This document shows, in pieces, positions 35,290-43,991 of a stretch of DNA of 64,000 nucleotides. The position numbers and the translations under genes were made by a program. The DNA is from Luteibacter aegosomaticola (GTDB lineage: Bacteria > Pseudomonadota > Gammaproteobacteria > Xanthomonadales > Rhodanobacteraceae), in the NCBI RefSeq assembly GCF_023078475.1, contig NZ_CP095741.1, positions 1,736,001 to 1,800,000 of the forward strand. The letters are read 5' to 3'. The stretch's first letter is position 1; every line of letters begins with the position of its first letter. The notes beneath the pieces are model-generated. The model saw only the letters and a program-made list of their open reading frames with translations, did no database searches and had not been told where the DNA came from.

Positions 35290-35606
35290 GCATCACCGAT
35301 ATCGTCGTCATCGTGGTGGCGCTGCTCATTGGCTACAAATTCGTTTCGGCGATGATGGTCGATTCGAAAGAGACGCCTGCCACTCCGGCCATGCCGCCGA
35401 TCAGTGCGAAGCGTCCATGGTTCGATGTGTTGAACGTGGCGCCTGACGCCACTCGCGAGCAGATCGTCGACGCCTATCGTCGCCTCATTCGCGAAAACCA
35501 CCCGGACAAGGTCGTGAACATGGCCCCGGAAATCCGTGAGCTGGCGGAACGCCGCGCGGCCGAAATCAATGTGGCCTACGCGGAAGCGCTGGAGCGCAAG
35601 GGCTGA
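35286..35606 (+). CDS. Membrane-anchored J-domain protein
   Basis: The product is 106 residues. One membrane helix at about 5-22 (DIVVIVVALLIGYKFVSAMM) is followed by a short linker rich in Pro and a C-terminal J domain. The J domain is recognised by PWFDVLNVAPDATREQIVDA (helix II start), ENHPDKV (the HPD tripeptide that triggers the DnaK ATPase) and AERRAAEINVAYAEAL. It would direct DnaK to the inner membrane, with the J domain in the cytoplasm. It is the last gene of the DUF2167-membrane-J operon. It resembles DjlA-type proteins in role but is much shorter. Confidence 0.9.
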   Translation: MSITDIVVIVVALLIGYKFVSAMMVDSKETPATPAMPPISAKRPWFDVLNVAPDATREQIVDAYRRLIRENHPDKVVNMAPEIRELAERRAAEINVAYAEALERKG

Positions 35607-35649
35607 CGCGAGCCCTCCATTCCCACTAGAGTGGGGCGAGGAGGGGCCT

Positions 35650-37674
35650 ATGAATCCGTTTCGCTATCTGCCCTGTTGGGCCCTGGCATTGACGTTGTCG
35701 GCCGTGTGCGGTGCGACGTACGCCCAGCATGCCCAGCGCGCGCAAACTGGCCGCTTTGGTTTCGACGAGGCCGGGATGGACCGCTCCGTGCGCCCTGGCG
35801 ATGACTTCTACGCGTATGCCAACGGCACCTGGACGAAGCACACGCCGATCGCGGCCGACCGCTCAACGGTGTCGTTGTTCACTCGCATGGCGGATACGAA
35901 TACGGCACGCGTGAGCGAGATCATCGAGGCCGCACGGCACGATGTCGGCAGCCGCATGGGCGCGGCCTATGCCAGTTACCTTGATCATGCGCGCGTTGAG
36001 CGGCTCGGCATGGCACCGATGAAGCCATGGCTTGACCGCGTGCTTGCGGTGCACGATCTGGCTGGTTATCGCGCGCTGCTGCCCGACGCGCTGCGCCTCG
36101 GCATCACGTTACCGGTGGGCGTGGATGTACAGCCCGACGACGGCCAGCCGGATCGGTACGCCGCCGTGATATCGCAGGCCGGACTCGGCATGCCAGACCG
36201 TTCGTACTACCTTGGCAGCGATGCGCCCATGCCGTCGACCCGTTCTGCGTATGTCGCCTGGTTGGCGCGCATGCTTGTACTGGCGGGGCAGGGCGATGCG
36301 GCGAAGCGCGCGGATGCGGTGATGGCATTCGAAACGGCCATCGCACGCGCGAGCTGGACACCACTGCAAAACCGCGATGCGGCACGCACGTACAATCCGA
36401 CGACATTGGGCGCGTTGAAGGCAGCATCGCCGAACCTTGGGTTTGATGCGCTGCTTGGCGCAGCAGCGGGCGACACGGCGCCTGTCGTGGTGATGCAGCC
36501 CGATGCCATCGCGGCGATCGACAAGCTCGTGGCAAGCACGCCCGTGAACGTGTTGCGTGATGCACTACTGATCCAGTCGCTGCACGCCTATGCCGATGTG
36601 CTGCCGGATGCGGTGGCCGACGCGGACTTCGCCTTCCACGGCAAGGTGCTCGATGGCAGCGAGCAGCGTGAGCCGATCAGGCAGCGCGCGGCGAATTTCA
36701 CCGTCGAAGCCGTGCCCGACGACGTCGGCAAGGTATACGTCGCGCGCTGGTTCACCCCACAGACGAAGGCCGCGGCGCTCACCATGGTGAAGGGCATCAT
36801 CGCCGCAATGGATCGCCGCCTCGATCAGCTCGACTGGATGGCGCCCGCGACGAAGCAACGCGCACACGCGAAGCTGCGCAACTTCTCGCCGCGCATCGGC
36901 TATCCGGACCGCTGGCATGACTACGGCACCCTGACCATGCGCGCCGATGATCTGCTGGGTAATGCGATGCGTGCGCGGCAATGGCGGCATGCCTGGGACC
37001 TTGGACGAATAGGTAAGCCCGTCGATCGATGGGAATGGACCACCACGCCGATGACCGTGGATGCGTTCGCCAATTACCCCACCGTGGCGATTACCTTTCC
37101 TGCGGCGATCCTGCAGCCGCCGTTCTTCGACCCGCAAGCGGATGCGGCGGTGAACTATGGCGGGATCGGCGCTGTGATCGGCCATGAGCTGAGCCACCAG
37201 TTCGACGACCAGGGCGCGAAGTACGACGAACACGGGCGGCTGGCAACGTGGTGGCAACCCGCTGACCTCGACGCCTTCAAGGCGCGCACCGGCGCGCTGG
37301 CGCGCCAGTTCGATCAGTACGAGCCGTTGCCGGGCATGCACGTGAATGGTGGCCTGACCCTCGGCGAGAACATTGCCGACCTCGCGGGCCTGACCGTGGC
37401 ATACGATGCGTACAAGGCGTCGCCAGACGGCCTGCATCCTGCCGTGATCGATGGATTCACCGGCGACCAGCGCTTCTTCCTTGGCTGGGCGCAGCTGTGG
37501 CGCTATCGGTACCGGGACGCGGATCTGCGCCGCCGCTTGCTGACGAATGGACACGCACCGGGACCGCAGCGTGTGTGGACGATGCGCAACCTGGATAGCT
37601 GGAACAGCGCCTACGGCGTGACACAGGGCATGCGCCTCTACCTGCCACCGTCCGGGCGCGTCAGGATCTGGTGA
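35650..37674 (+). CDS. M13-family metallopeptidase (PepO/neprilysin-like)
   Basis: The product is 674 residues with a signal peptide (about 1-25, ending TYA). The start is set at the ATG at 35650 behind GGGGCC rather than an extension inside the J-protein gene. The zinc-binding helix VIGHELSHQFDDQG (HExxH at 512-516) and ENIADLAG (third zinc ligand, glutamate) are intact, and the end YLPPSGRVRIW resembles the family C-terminus. NAYY before the active site is changed to ANYPTVAITFPAAILQPPFF. M13 enzymes cleave peptides up to about 40 residues in the periplasm. It follows the J-domain operon after 43 bp. Confidence 0.92.
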   Translation: MNPFRYLPCWALALTLSAVCGATYAQHAQRAQTGRFGFDEAGMDRSVRPGDDFYAYANGTWTKHTPIAADRSTVSLFTRMADTNTARVSEIIEAARHDVGSRMGAAYASYLDHARVERLGMAPMKPWLDRVLAVHDLAGYRALLPDALRLGITLPVGVDVQPDDGQPDRYAAVISQAGLGMPDRSYYLGSDAPMPSTRSAYVAWLARMLVLAGQGDAAKRADAVMAFETAIARASWTPLQNRDAARTYNPTTLGALKAASPNLGFDALLGAAAGDTAPVVVMQPDAIAAIDKLVASTPVNVLRDALLIQSLHAYADVLPDAVADADFAFHGKVLDGSEQREPIRQRAANFTVEAVPDDVGKVYVARWFTPQTKAAALTMVKGIIAAMDRRLDQLDWMAPATKQRAHAKLRNFSPRIGYPDRWHDYGTLTMRADDLLGNAMRARQWRHAWDLGRIGKPVDRWEWTTTPMTVDAFANYPTVAITFPAAILQPPFFDPQADAAVNYGGIGAVIGHELSHQFDDQGAKYDEHGRLATWWQPADLDAFKARTGALARQFDQYEPLPGMHVNGGLTLGENIADLAGLTVAYDAYKASPDGLHPAVIDGFTGDQRFFLGWAQLWRYRYRDADLRRRLLTNGHAPGPQRVWTMRNLDSWNSAYGVTQGMRLYLPPSGRVRIW

Positions 37675-37765
37675 GTGCGCGAAGGCGGTTTAGCCGCTGG
37701 CTTCACGCCGCGCCCATGCGGGCGCGGCGAGGCTGGCGATAACCAATGCCTCGGGGAGGCCGGTC

Positions 37766-37963
37766 ATGGCCAGCACGCAGGGTGCCCACCAGGTAAGTCA
37801 GATTGGCGCGATGGCCGCGGGTAAATTGCTCGCCAAAGCCGCCGGTGGACGGCTGTGGCCAACGCTGTTGATCCTCGTCGGTATCGTGCTCGTGCGCCGG
37901 GTTGCCGCCGTGCACGCGCAGAAAAAGGCGCGTGCCGCCGCCTTGCCGGGCGCGTCCGGGTAA
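37766..37963 (+). CDS. Small hydrophobic protein, unknown function
   Basis: The product is 65 residues behind GGGGAGG. One membrane helix (RLWPTLLILVGIVLVRRVAAV, residues about 29-49) is flanked by a polar N-terminus and a basic C-terminal tail. No family is recognised. It has good start signals but no partner on its strand; a similar-sized minus-strand gene starts nearby. Confidence 0.5.
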   Translation: MASTQGAHQVSQIGAMAAGKLLAKAAGGRLWPTLLILVGIVLVRRVAAVHAQKKARAAALPGASG

Positions 37964-37982
37964 GCCGCTTCTCAGATGTTGC

Positions 37983-38243
37983 TCAATGATGCCGCGCTGT
38001 CGTGGGCATGGACGGCGTGGACGGGCGCATTTTTACGCGCGAGATCAATAAAGGTGTCACGACGGCCAGCCATCCTTCCGCGTAGGCCCCGACATCGAGC
38101 GCTTGCGCCGCAGGCGCTTGCCGCGCCATGGCCTGGCACAGGGCGAGGGTGAGTACGCCGGGCTCCGGGTGGGCCGAGATGGCGGCTTCCAGCGCCGATT
38201 CGAGCGCGGCGAGCTTGCCGAGCAGATACGTTCGATCATCCAT
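37983..38243 (-). CDS. Small hypothetical protein
   Basis: The product is 86 residues, starting at an ATG behind a full AAGGAGG Shine-Dalgarno on the minus strand. An N-terminal helix (YLLGKLAALESALEAAISAH) is followed by a hydrophobic, alanine-rich helix and a short basic/proline tail. There is no recognisable domain. It is convergent with the small hydrophobic gene at 37766 and divergent from the response regulator. Confidence 0.55.
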   Translation of the reverse strand: MDDRTYLLGKLAALESALEAAISAHPEPGVLTLALCQAMARQAPAAQALDVGAYAEGWLAVVTPLLISRVKMRPSTPSMPTTARHH

Positions 38244-38462
38244 GATGCCTCCTTGGCCTACATGCTTCCGCGCCGGACGATGACACGATCACTGGGAAGT
38301 GTCACCACAACGCTGGCGGAAAAAGCCGCTACAGCGCGGTCGGGCGCCGCCGCATCATGGTTCGCGCTGGTTGTCCCGCCTGCACATCTGGCATTGTATG
38401 CATTCGCAGGCCGCGCGCTTTCAGCGTGCAAAGAAGTACAGTCGGCCCAGGGAGGGCAATAA

Positions 38463-39116
38463 ATGATTAGTGTTGTTTTGGTCGACGACCATGAACTGGT
38501 CAGGACCGGCTTCCGGATGATCCTGCAGCAGCAGGCGGATCTCCGGGTCAGGGGTGAGGCCGCTACCGCGGAGGAGGGCCTGCGCCTCATCCGTGCACAG
38601 GCCCCGGATATCGCCCTTGTCGACGTCCACATGCCGGGCATGAGTGGCGTCGAGCTGACGGAGCGCGTCATCCGCGCCAAGTTGCGCACCAATATCGTCA
38701 TCCTGACCGTTGTGGATGACGCGCGTTTCCCCAAGCGCCTGCTCGATGCGGGGGCGTTGGGTTACCTGACCAAGGGTTGCTCGTCCGACGAACTGCTTAC
38801 CGCCGTGCGTTCGGTGGCGGGCGGCCGCCGGTACCTGGCACCCATCGTGGCGCAGCAACTGGCGCTCGCGACGCTCGATGGTTCGGATTCGCCTTTCGAC
38901 TCACTCTCCACGCGCGAGATGGAGGTATCGATGATGCTCGTGCGTGGCATGCCACTCACGTCCATCGGCGAGCGCCTGAACCTGAGCCCCAAGACAGTAT
39001 CGACGTATAAGCAGCGGTTGATGGAGAAGCTGCACGTGGATCACGTGGTGGGCCTCGCCCATCTCATGACCGTCCACGGTTTGCTCGATACCCATAACCA
39101 CCAGGTCGGCACCTAG
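38463..39116 (+). CDS. gacA: LuxR/NarL-family response regulator, GacA/UvrY-like
   Basis: The product is 217 residues behind GGGAGGG. The receiver domain has VLVDDHELVRTGFR and the phosphorylated Asp54 (ALVDVHMPGM); the output domain is a LuxR-type HTH (LSTREMEVSMMLVRG, then GERLNLSPKTVSTYKQRL). The family member that activates Rsm/Csr small RNAs in response to the GacS/BarA kinase is GacA/UvrY. In many gammaproteobacteria gacA sits next to uvrC-pgsA, but here it is 25 kb away, so orthology is probable rather than certain. It is followed by a strong terminator. No sensor kinase gene is present. Confidence 0.85.
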   Translation: MISVVLVDDHELVRTGFRMILQQQADLRVRGEAATAEEGLRLIRAQAPDIALVDVHMPGMSGVELTERVIRAKLRTNIVILTVVDDARFPKRLLDAGALGYLTKGCSSDELLTAVRSVAGGRRYLAPIVAQQLALATLDGSDSPFDSLSTREMEVSMMLVRGMPLTSIGERLNLSPKTVSTYKQRLMEKLHVDHVVGLAHLMTVHGLLDTHNHQVGT

Positions 39117-39142
39117 ATCGGGGCTGGCACATCGAGGGAGGC

Positions 39143-39167
39143 ACGCCGGGCATGTCCCGGCGTTTTT
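39143..39167 (+). terminator. Intrinsic terminator after the response regulator
   Basis: A CGCCGGG-CATGT-CCCGGCG stem loop followed by TTTTT. Confidence 0.9.
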
Positions 39168-39184
39168 GTGTGTGCCTTAACGCA

Positions 39185-39209
39185 GCGGGGAGGCCGATGG
39201 CCTCCCCGC
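39185..39209 (-). terminator. Hairpin after rne
   Basis: GCGGGGAGGCC-GAT-GGCCTCCCCGC, an 11-bp stem just past the rne stop. There is no clear T tract on the minus strand, so termination or 3'-end protection is likely rather than certain. Confidence 0.6.
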
Positions 39210-39219
39210 GTTGTGGTGC

Positions 39220-42200
39220 TTAGTGCTGGCCGTCCTGCGGCTGCTCCTGGCGGGGCCGCGTCAGCAGGTCACCCTGGGTCGGCGGCGTCCAGGCAGGCTG
39301 CTCGCCGGGCGTGGCCGGGGTGTGCGAGACGTGCGAGACGTTCGACGCTTCCGGCGACTTGGGCGTGGCCGGCTCGGCAGGGGGTGCCACCGGCGCCGTT
39401 GCCGTCGGTGCCGGAGCGGCAGCCGGGGTCACGGGAGCAGGCGGTGCGGCGACCACGGCTGGCGTCGGCGTCGGTTCGGCGACAGGTGCCGGTACCGGGG
39501 CCGGGGCCGGGGCAGCCTTAGGTGCTTCAGCCTCAGGAGCCGTTACGACCGGCTCGGCAGCCTTCACGGCCTCGACGGGCTTTTCGGCTTCAACCACCGT
39601 CTTCTCGGGGGCCGGCGGGGCGGCGACCTCAGCCGGAGCCGCGTCGTCAGCCTTCGGCGCGAGCACCGGCGGGACAGCCGGGATCGCTTCCGCCTTCACC
39701 GGTTCGATGGCCGGCGCGGGCGCGGCGGCGACATCATCGGAAGCGACGCCACGTGCCGGAGCGTCGAGCGCCGACTCGGACGGCTCGACGGCCGGGACCG
39801 GTGCCGGTGCGGCCGGGGCCGTCTTCAGCGGGGCGTCCGATTCCGTTTGGCGGCGTTCGCTGGTCCGCACCTCGACCGAATCGGCCGGGGTGACGGTTTC
39901 GTGCGATGCCACGGCGTGCGCCGGCTGCGCGGCGTTGCCCGGGATGGGCGGCAGCTTCGGCAGCGCGGGCAGGGTGAGTGCCGACGGGACGTGTTCTTCA
40001 TCGCCCGGCTCAGCGGGGCTCGTGGCCTCGGTGCGCGGCGGGCTCAGCTTCGCAGCGTTGGCGGCTGCTTCCGGCGTGTCGAGGATCGGCGGCACGCTGG
40101 CGCTGTCGCGGCCCGTGCCGATGTCATCATCGCCATCCTCGTCGTCGAGCTCGGCGCCATCGGCACCGGCTTCGAGGCTACCTGCCGGTGCGCCGTCTTC
40201 CTGGCGACGACGGCGGCGGCCACCACGGCGGCCGCGACGACGGCGCTGGCCGCCTTCGCCTGCTTCGCGGTTGGCATCGGCTGCTTCGGCACCATTAGCG
40301 GTGACGGCGGCTTCGCTGCCAGCGTCGGTCGTGGTGAGCGGCTGGTCTGCGCCAGGTGTGGTCAACAGCTTCTCTTCGGCGACCACGGCGGCGACCGGCG
40401 CCACCGGCTTCTCGGCCGGGGTGCGCTGCGGCTGAGCCTGGTTGGCTGCCTTCTCGACCTTATCGGCCTTCTCTACCTTCTCGCCCTGCGGCTGGCGCTC
40501 GTTGCGCGGCTGCTGCTGGCGGCGGTTCTCGTTGGCCTGCGCCTTGTCCTGCTGATCCTGGCGACCGCCCTGGCGGCCACCCTTCTCCTGCTGGCCATCC
40601 TTCTGGCGATTCTTGTCTTCGCCCTGGCGCTGCTGCTGACCCTTTTCCTGCTTCGGCTTGGGCTGCTGCTGGCCCTGGCGGCCCTGGCCTTCGCCCTTGT
40701 CCTTGCGGCCCTGGCGCTGCTCGCCCTTGCCACGGCCTTCGCCACGACCCTCACCGCGGCCTTCGCCACGACGGTTGCGATCGTTACGGTCATTACGACC
40801 ACCGGAGCGCGACTCTTCGCGGCGCGACGACGGGGCAGGTGCCGGTGCAGCAGGTTCCGGCTTGGCACCACCGCCAAACAGACCGCTGAACAGGCGCGAG
40901 AAGAAGCCGCCGGTGGGCGCGGCCGGAGCGGCCGGGCGGGCCACCTGGGCCGGCGCGGCGACGGTTTCGTCTTCGTCGTCGCGGATCGGGGCGGGCGAGG
41001 ACGGGACGACGCCGGTGACGAGCGGCTGCTCGCCGCTGCCCAGCATCTGGCCCATCTTCGGCAGGGCCGTCGCGACCACCGGGGTGGTGCGCTCGTAGCT
41101 CGGCTTGCTGTGCTCGCCCATGTCCGCTTCGCGGATGCGGGTGATCTCGAGGTGCGGGGTTTCCAGCTTGTCGTCGGCCACGACCACGACGTGGACGTTG
41201 TGGCGCAGCTCGATCTCGACCACGCTGGCGCGCTTCTCGTTGAGCATGAAGTTGGCGACCGACGGCGGTGCCTGCACCAGGACCTGCCCGGTGTTTTCCT
41301 TCATCGCGTGCTCTTCGATGAGACGGAGGGTCGAAAGGCCCAGCGACTCGACGCTGCGGATATGGCCGTGGCCTTCGCAACGCGGGCAGACGTTCTGGGT
41401 GGCTTCGCCGAGGCTCGGGCGCAGGCGCTGGCGCGACATCTCGAGCAGGCCGAAGCGGCTGATGCGGCCGATCTGGACACGGGCGCGGTCCGCCTTGAGG
41501 GCGTCCTTCAGGCGCTCTTCCACCTCGCGCTGGTGGCGCGGGCTGTCCATATCGATGAAGTCGATGACGATGAGGCCGCCGGCATCGCGGATGCGCAGCT
41601 GGCGGGCGATCTCGGTGGCGGCTTCGAGGTTGGTGTTGAACGCCGTCTCTTCGATATCGCTGCCCTTGGTGGCCTTCGACGAGTTGATGTCGATGGCGGT
41701 CAGCGCTTCGGTCTGGTCGATAACGATGGAGCCGCCGGAGGGGAGGCGGACATTGCGCTCGAAAATGGACTCGATCTGGGTCTCGATCTGATAGCGCGAG
41801 AACAGCGGGGTCGGGTCCTGGTACAGCTTGAGCTTGCGCAGGTTGTTCGGCATCACCTGCTGGACGAAATCGCGGGCATCCTTGAACAGCGACTCTTCGT
41901 CGATGAGGATTTCGCCAATGTCGTTACGCAGGTAATCGCGCAGCGCGCGGATGAACAGCTTCGATTCCTGGTAAATCAGGAACGGCGCCTTCTGCGAGGT
42001 GGCGGCGGCGGAGATCGACTTCCACAGCTGCAGCAGGTAATCGAGATCCCACTGGAGTTCTTCGGCGTCGCGGCCCATGCCGGCGGTGCGCACGATAAGG
42101 CCCATCTCATCGGGCACCGAGAGGTGCTCGAGGGCTTCCTTGAGTGCCTGGCGGTCTTCGCCTTCGATGCGACGCGAAACACCACCCGCTCGCGGGTTGT

Positions 42201-42588
42201 TCGGCATCAGCACCATGTAACGGCCAGCGAGGCTGATGAACGTGGTGAGGGCCGCGCCCTTGTTACCGCGTTCTTCCTTCTCGACCTGGACGATGATCTC
42301 CTGGCCTTCCTTCAGGAGCTCGCGGATATTTGATTTACCTTCCGCGTTCGGATTGAAGTAATCGCGGGAGATTTCCTTCAGCGGCAGGAAGCCATGGCGC
42401 TCGGCGCCATAATCGACGAAGCAGGCTTCCAGGGAGGGTTCGACGCGGGTGATGCGGCCTTTGTAGATATTGGCCTTTTTCTGTTCCCGGGACGGGATTT
42501 CGATGTCGAGATCGTAAAGATTCTGGCCATCGACGATGGCCACGCGCAACTCTTCGCGCTGAGTCGCGTTGATCAACATACGCTTCAT
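39220..42588 (-). CDS. rne: Ribonuclease E
   Basis: RNase E is the main endonuclease of mRNA decay and rRNA/tRNA maturation and the scaffold of the degradosome. The product has 1122 residues. The start is the ATG at 42588 behind GAGGAATC (an in-frame upstream extension has no homology). The N-terminal half is conserved: [15 protein letters not shown], an S1 domain with [13 protein letters not shown], the DNase I-like catalytic core (VRTAGMG, and IDFIDMDS) and the zinc-link CPRCEGHGH near 398-406. The C-terminal half is unconserved: RNA-binding Arg/Gln/Gly-rich stretches near 675-820, then about 300 residues of Ala/Pro/Glu repeats. It is divergent from rluC, as in E. coli. Confidence 0.96.
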   Translation of the reverse strand: MKRMLINATQREELRVAIVDGQNLYDLDIEIPSREQKKANIYKGRITRVEPSLEACFVDYGAERHGFLPLKEISRDYFNPNAEGKSNIRELLKEGQEIIVQVEKEERGNKGAALTTFISLAGRYMVLMPNNPRAGGVSRRIEGEDRQALKEALEHLSVPDEMGLIVRTAGMGRDAEELQWDLDYLLQLWKSISAAATSQKAPFLIYQESKLFIRALRDYLRNDIGEILIDEESLFKDARDFVQQVMPNNLRKLKLYQDPTPLFSRYQIETQIESIFERNVRLPSGGSIVIDQTEALTAIDINSSKATKGSDIEETAFNTNLEAATEIARQLRIRDAGGLIVIDFIDMDSPRHQREVEERLKDALKADRARVQIGRISRFGLLEMSRQRLRPSLGEATQNVCPRCEGHGHIRSVESLGLSTLRLIEEHAMKENTGQVLVQAPPSVANFMLNEKRASVVEIELRHNVHVVVVADDKLETPHLEITRIREADMGEHSKPSYERTTPVVATALPKMGQMLGSGEQPLVTGVVPSSPAPIRDDEDETVAAPAQVARPAAPAAPTGGFFSRLFSGLFGGGAKPEPAAPAPAPSSRREESRSGGRNDRNDRNRRGEGRGEGRGEGRGKGEQRQGRKDKGEGQGRQGQQQPKPKQEKGQQQRQGEDKNRQKDGQQEKGGRQGGRQDQQDKAQANENRRQQQPRNERQPQGEKVEKADKVEKAANQAQPQRTPAEKPVAPVAAVVAEEKLLTTPGADQPLTTTDAGSEAAVTANGAEAADANREAGEGGQRRRRGRRGGRRRRRQEDGAPAGSLEAGADGAELDDEDGDDDIGTGRDSASVPPILDTPEAAANAAKLSPPRTEATSPAEPGDEEHVPSALTLPALPKLPPIPGNAAQPAHAVASHETVTPADSVEVRTSERRQTESDAPLKTAPAAPAPVPAVEPSESALDAPARGVASDDVAAAPAPAIEPVKAEAIPAVPPVLAPKADDAAPAEVAAPPAPEKTVVEAEKPVEAVKAAEPVVTAPEAEAPKAAPAPAPVPAPVAEPTPTPAVVAAPPAPVTPAAAPAPTATAPVAPPAEPATPKSPEASNVSHVSHTPATPGEQPAWTPPTQGDLLTRPRQEQPQDGQH

Positions 42589-42936
42589 TGTAGATTCCTC
42601 GACCTGACCGCGCGGCCGCGCGCCGCGGTGGCGCCCATGTGGCGGCCTGCCGGGGATCGCGCCGCAGCGGTGAGGCTTTAAGCGGCATGGTTTCCGGGGC
42701 CGATACCTGGTCCCGGCGTGATTCGTGATAAGCGCCTTGCAGCCACCCCGTTTCTTACAGATAACCGGACAACTGCAACCCGAACCATTACGATATGGGG
42801 TGTCTTCCACCTCCCGACCCCTCGGACGGGATAGCGTGACACTCGCCTTACGCGACGGAACCGGCACCCCGCGAGAGATAAGTCTTCAGCGGAGCCTGAC
42901 GCTCGCCGAGTATCCTATCAATTTCGAGTTTTATCA
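42589..42936. promoter_or_regulatory. Shared 348-bp intergenic region between divergent rne and rluC
   Basis: The region holds no gene. It must contain both promoters and, in analogy to E. coli where rne has a long 5' UTR used for autoregulation by RNase E, it could hold structured rne leader RNA. A CG-palindromic stretch near 42608-42625 and an AT-rich tract (ATCCTATCAATTTCGAGTTT) just before rluC are the visible landmarks. No -35/-10 pair good enough to name was found. Confidence 0.5.
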
Positions 42937-43884
42937 ATGCAGACGGCAACTTCCCTCGACGGCGGCCAAGGTGTGCGGCAGGTCGAAATCGGCCCCGAGA
43001 GGGACGGGCAGCGCGTGGATAATGCGCTCATGACCCTCTGCAAAGGGGTGCCCAAGAGCCTGGTCTACCGCATCCTGAGAACGGGCCAGGTCCGTATTAA
43101 TGGCAAGCGCGCCAAGCCGGATACCCGTCTGGCGGCCGGCGATATGCTGCGCATCCCGCCCATTCGCATGGCCGAAAAAGAAGAGGGCGTGGCCCCGAGT
43201 GGCATGGTCAAGGCGGTCACGGACTCGATCATCTTTGAAGACAAGCACTTCCTGGTGATCGACAAGCCGGTCGGTATCGCCGCTCACGGTGGTAGTGGCG
43301 TGAGCCATGGCGCGATCGAGCTGCTTCGTGCCGCCCGCCCCAATGAGCACCTGGAACTGGTCCATCGCCTCGATCGCGATACCAGTGGTGTGCTGGTCTT
43401 CTCGAAGAGCCGGGCTGGCCTGACCGGCCTGCAGGCCCTGATCCGCGATAACCAGGTGGTTAAGCAGTACCTCTGCCTGATGACGGGGACGCCGCGTAAG
43501 GCCAAGTTCGATGTGAACGCGCCCCTGCTCAAGTCGGTCGTGCATGGCGGCGAGCGCATGGTCCGGGTCGATGACGCCGGCAAGCCCTCGCTCACCTTCT
43601 TCCAGGAAGTGGAGCAGTACCCCGCCAGCCGCCTGATGCGCGCGACCCTCGGTACGGGCCGCACCCATCAGATCCGCGTCCACGCCCAGTACATCGGCCA
43701 TCCGCTTGCCGGCGACCCGAAGTACGGCGATCCAGAAGCCAACAAGCGCCTGCGCGCCAAGGGACTGAAGCGGATGTTCCTCCATGCCGCCCGCATGAGT
43801 TTCGATCTTGACGGCAAGAACTACGACTTTTCAGCGCCGTTGCCCGACGATCTCAAGGCGTTCCTCGACAATCTCCGCAGCTAA
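42937..43884 (+). CDS. rluC: 23S rRNA pseudouridine synthase RluC
   Basis: RluC makes pseudouridines at 955, 2504 and 2580 of 23S rRNA (E. coli numbering). The product is 315 residues. An N-terminal S4 RNA-binding domain (QRVDNALMTLCKGVPKSLV) is followed by the catalytic domain with HRLDRDTSG at 143-151 (catalytic Asp147) and TGRTHQIRVHA. The rne-rluC divergence is conserved across gammaproteobacteria, which supports RluC over the related RluD. A 95-bp REP pair starts 8 bp after the stop. Confidence 0.95.
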   Translation: MQTATSLDGGQGVRQVEIGPERDGQRVDNALMTLCKGVPKSLVYRILRTGQVRINGKRAKPDTRLAAGDMLRIPPIRMAEKEEGVAPSGMVKAVTDSIIFEDKHFLVIDKPVGIAAHGGSGVSHGAIELLRAARPNEHLELVHRLDRDTSGVLVFSKSRAGLTGLQALIRDNQVVKQYLCLMTGTPRKAKFDVNAPLLKSVVHGGERMVRVDDAGKPSLTFFQEVEQYPASRLMRATLGTGRTHQIRVHAQYIGHPLAGDPKYGDPEANKRLRAKGLKRMFLHAARMSFDLDGKNYDFSAPLPDDLKAFLDNLRS

Positions 43885-43892
43885 CCCGCATC

Positions 43893-43987
43893 GTAGGAGC
43901 CCACCCTGTGGGCGACATCTTTTGCAGCAGCGCAGCAGGCCCTGCGGCGCTTTCGCGAACGGCGTCGCCCACAGGATGGGCTCCTAC
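43893..43987. repeat. 95-bp REP-type inverted pair (CCCACC subfamily)
   Basis: Same arms and exact length as at 3883 and 23148, between the convergent rluC and CPBP-like genes; the minus-strand gene stops 4 bp after it. One arm has a single change (CAGGATGG). Confidence 0.9.
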
Positions 43988-43991
43988 CGTG

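Noticed and set aside
39211..42333. A 1040-residue open frame antisense to rne
   Set aside because: It mirrors the repetitive C-terminal half of RNase E and reads as Arg/Gly/Leu-rich low-complexity protein without any motif.
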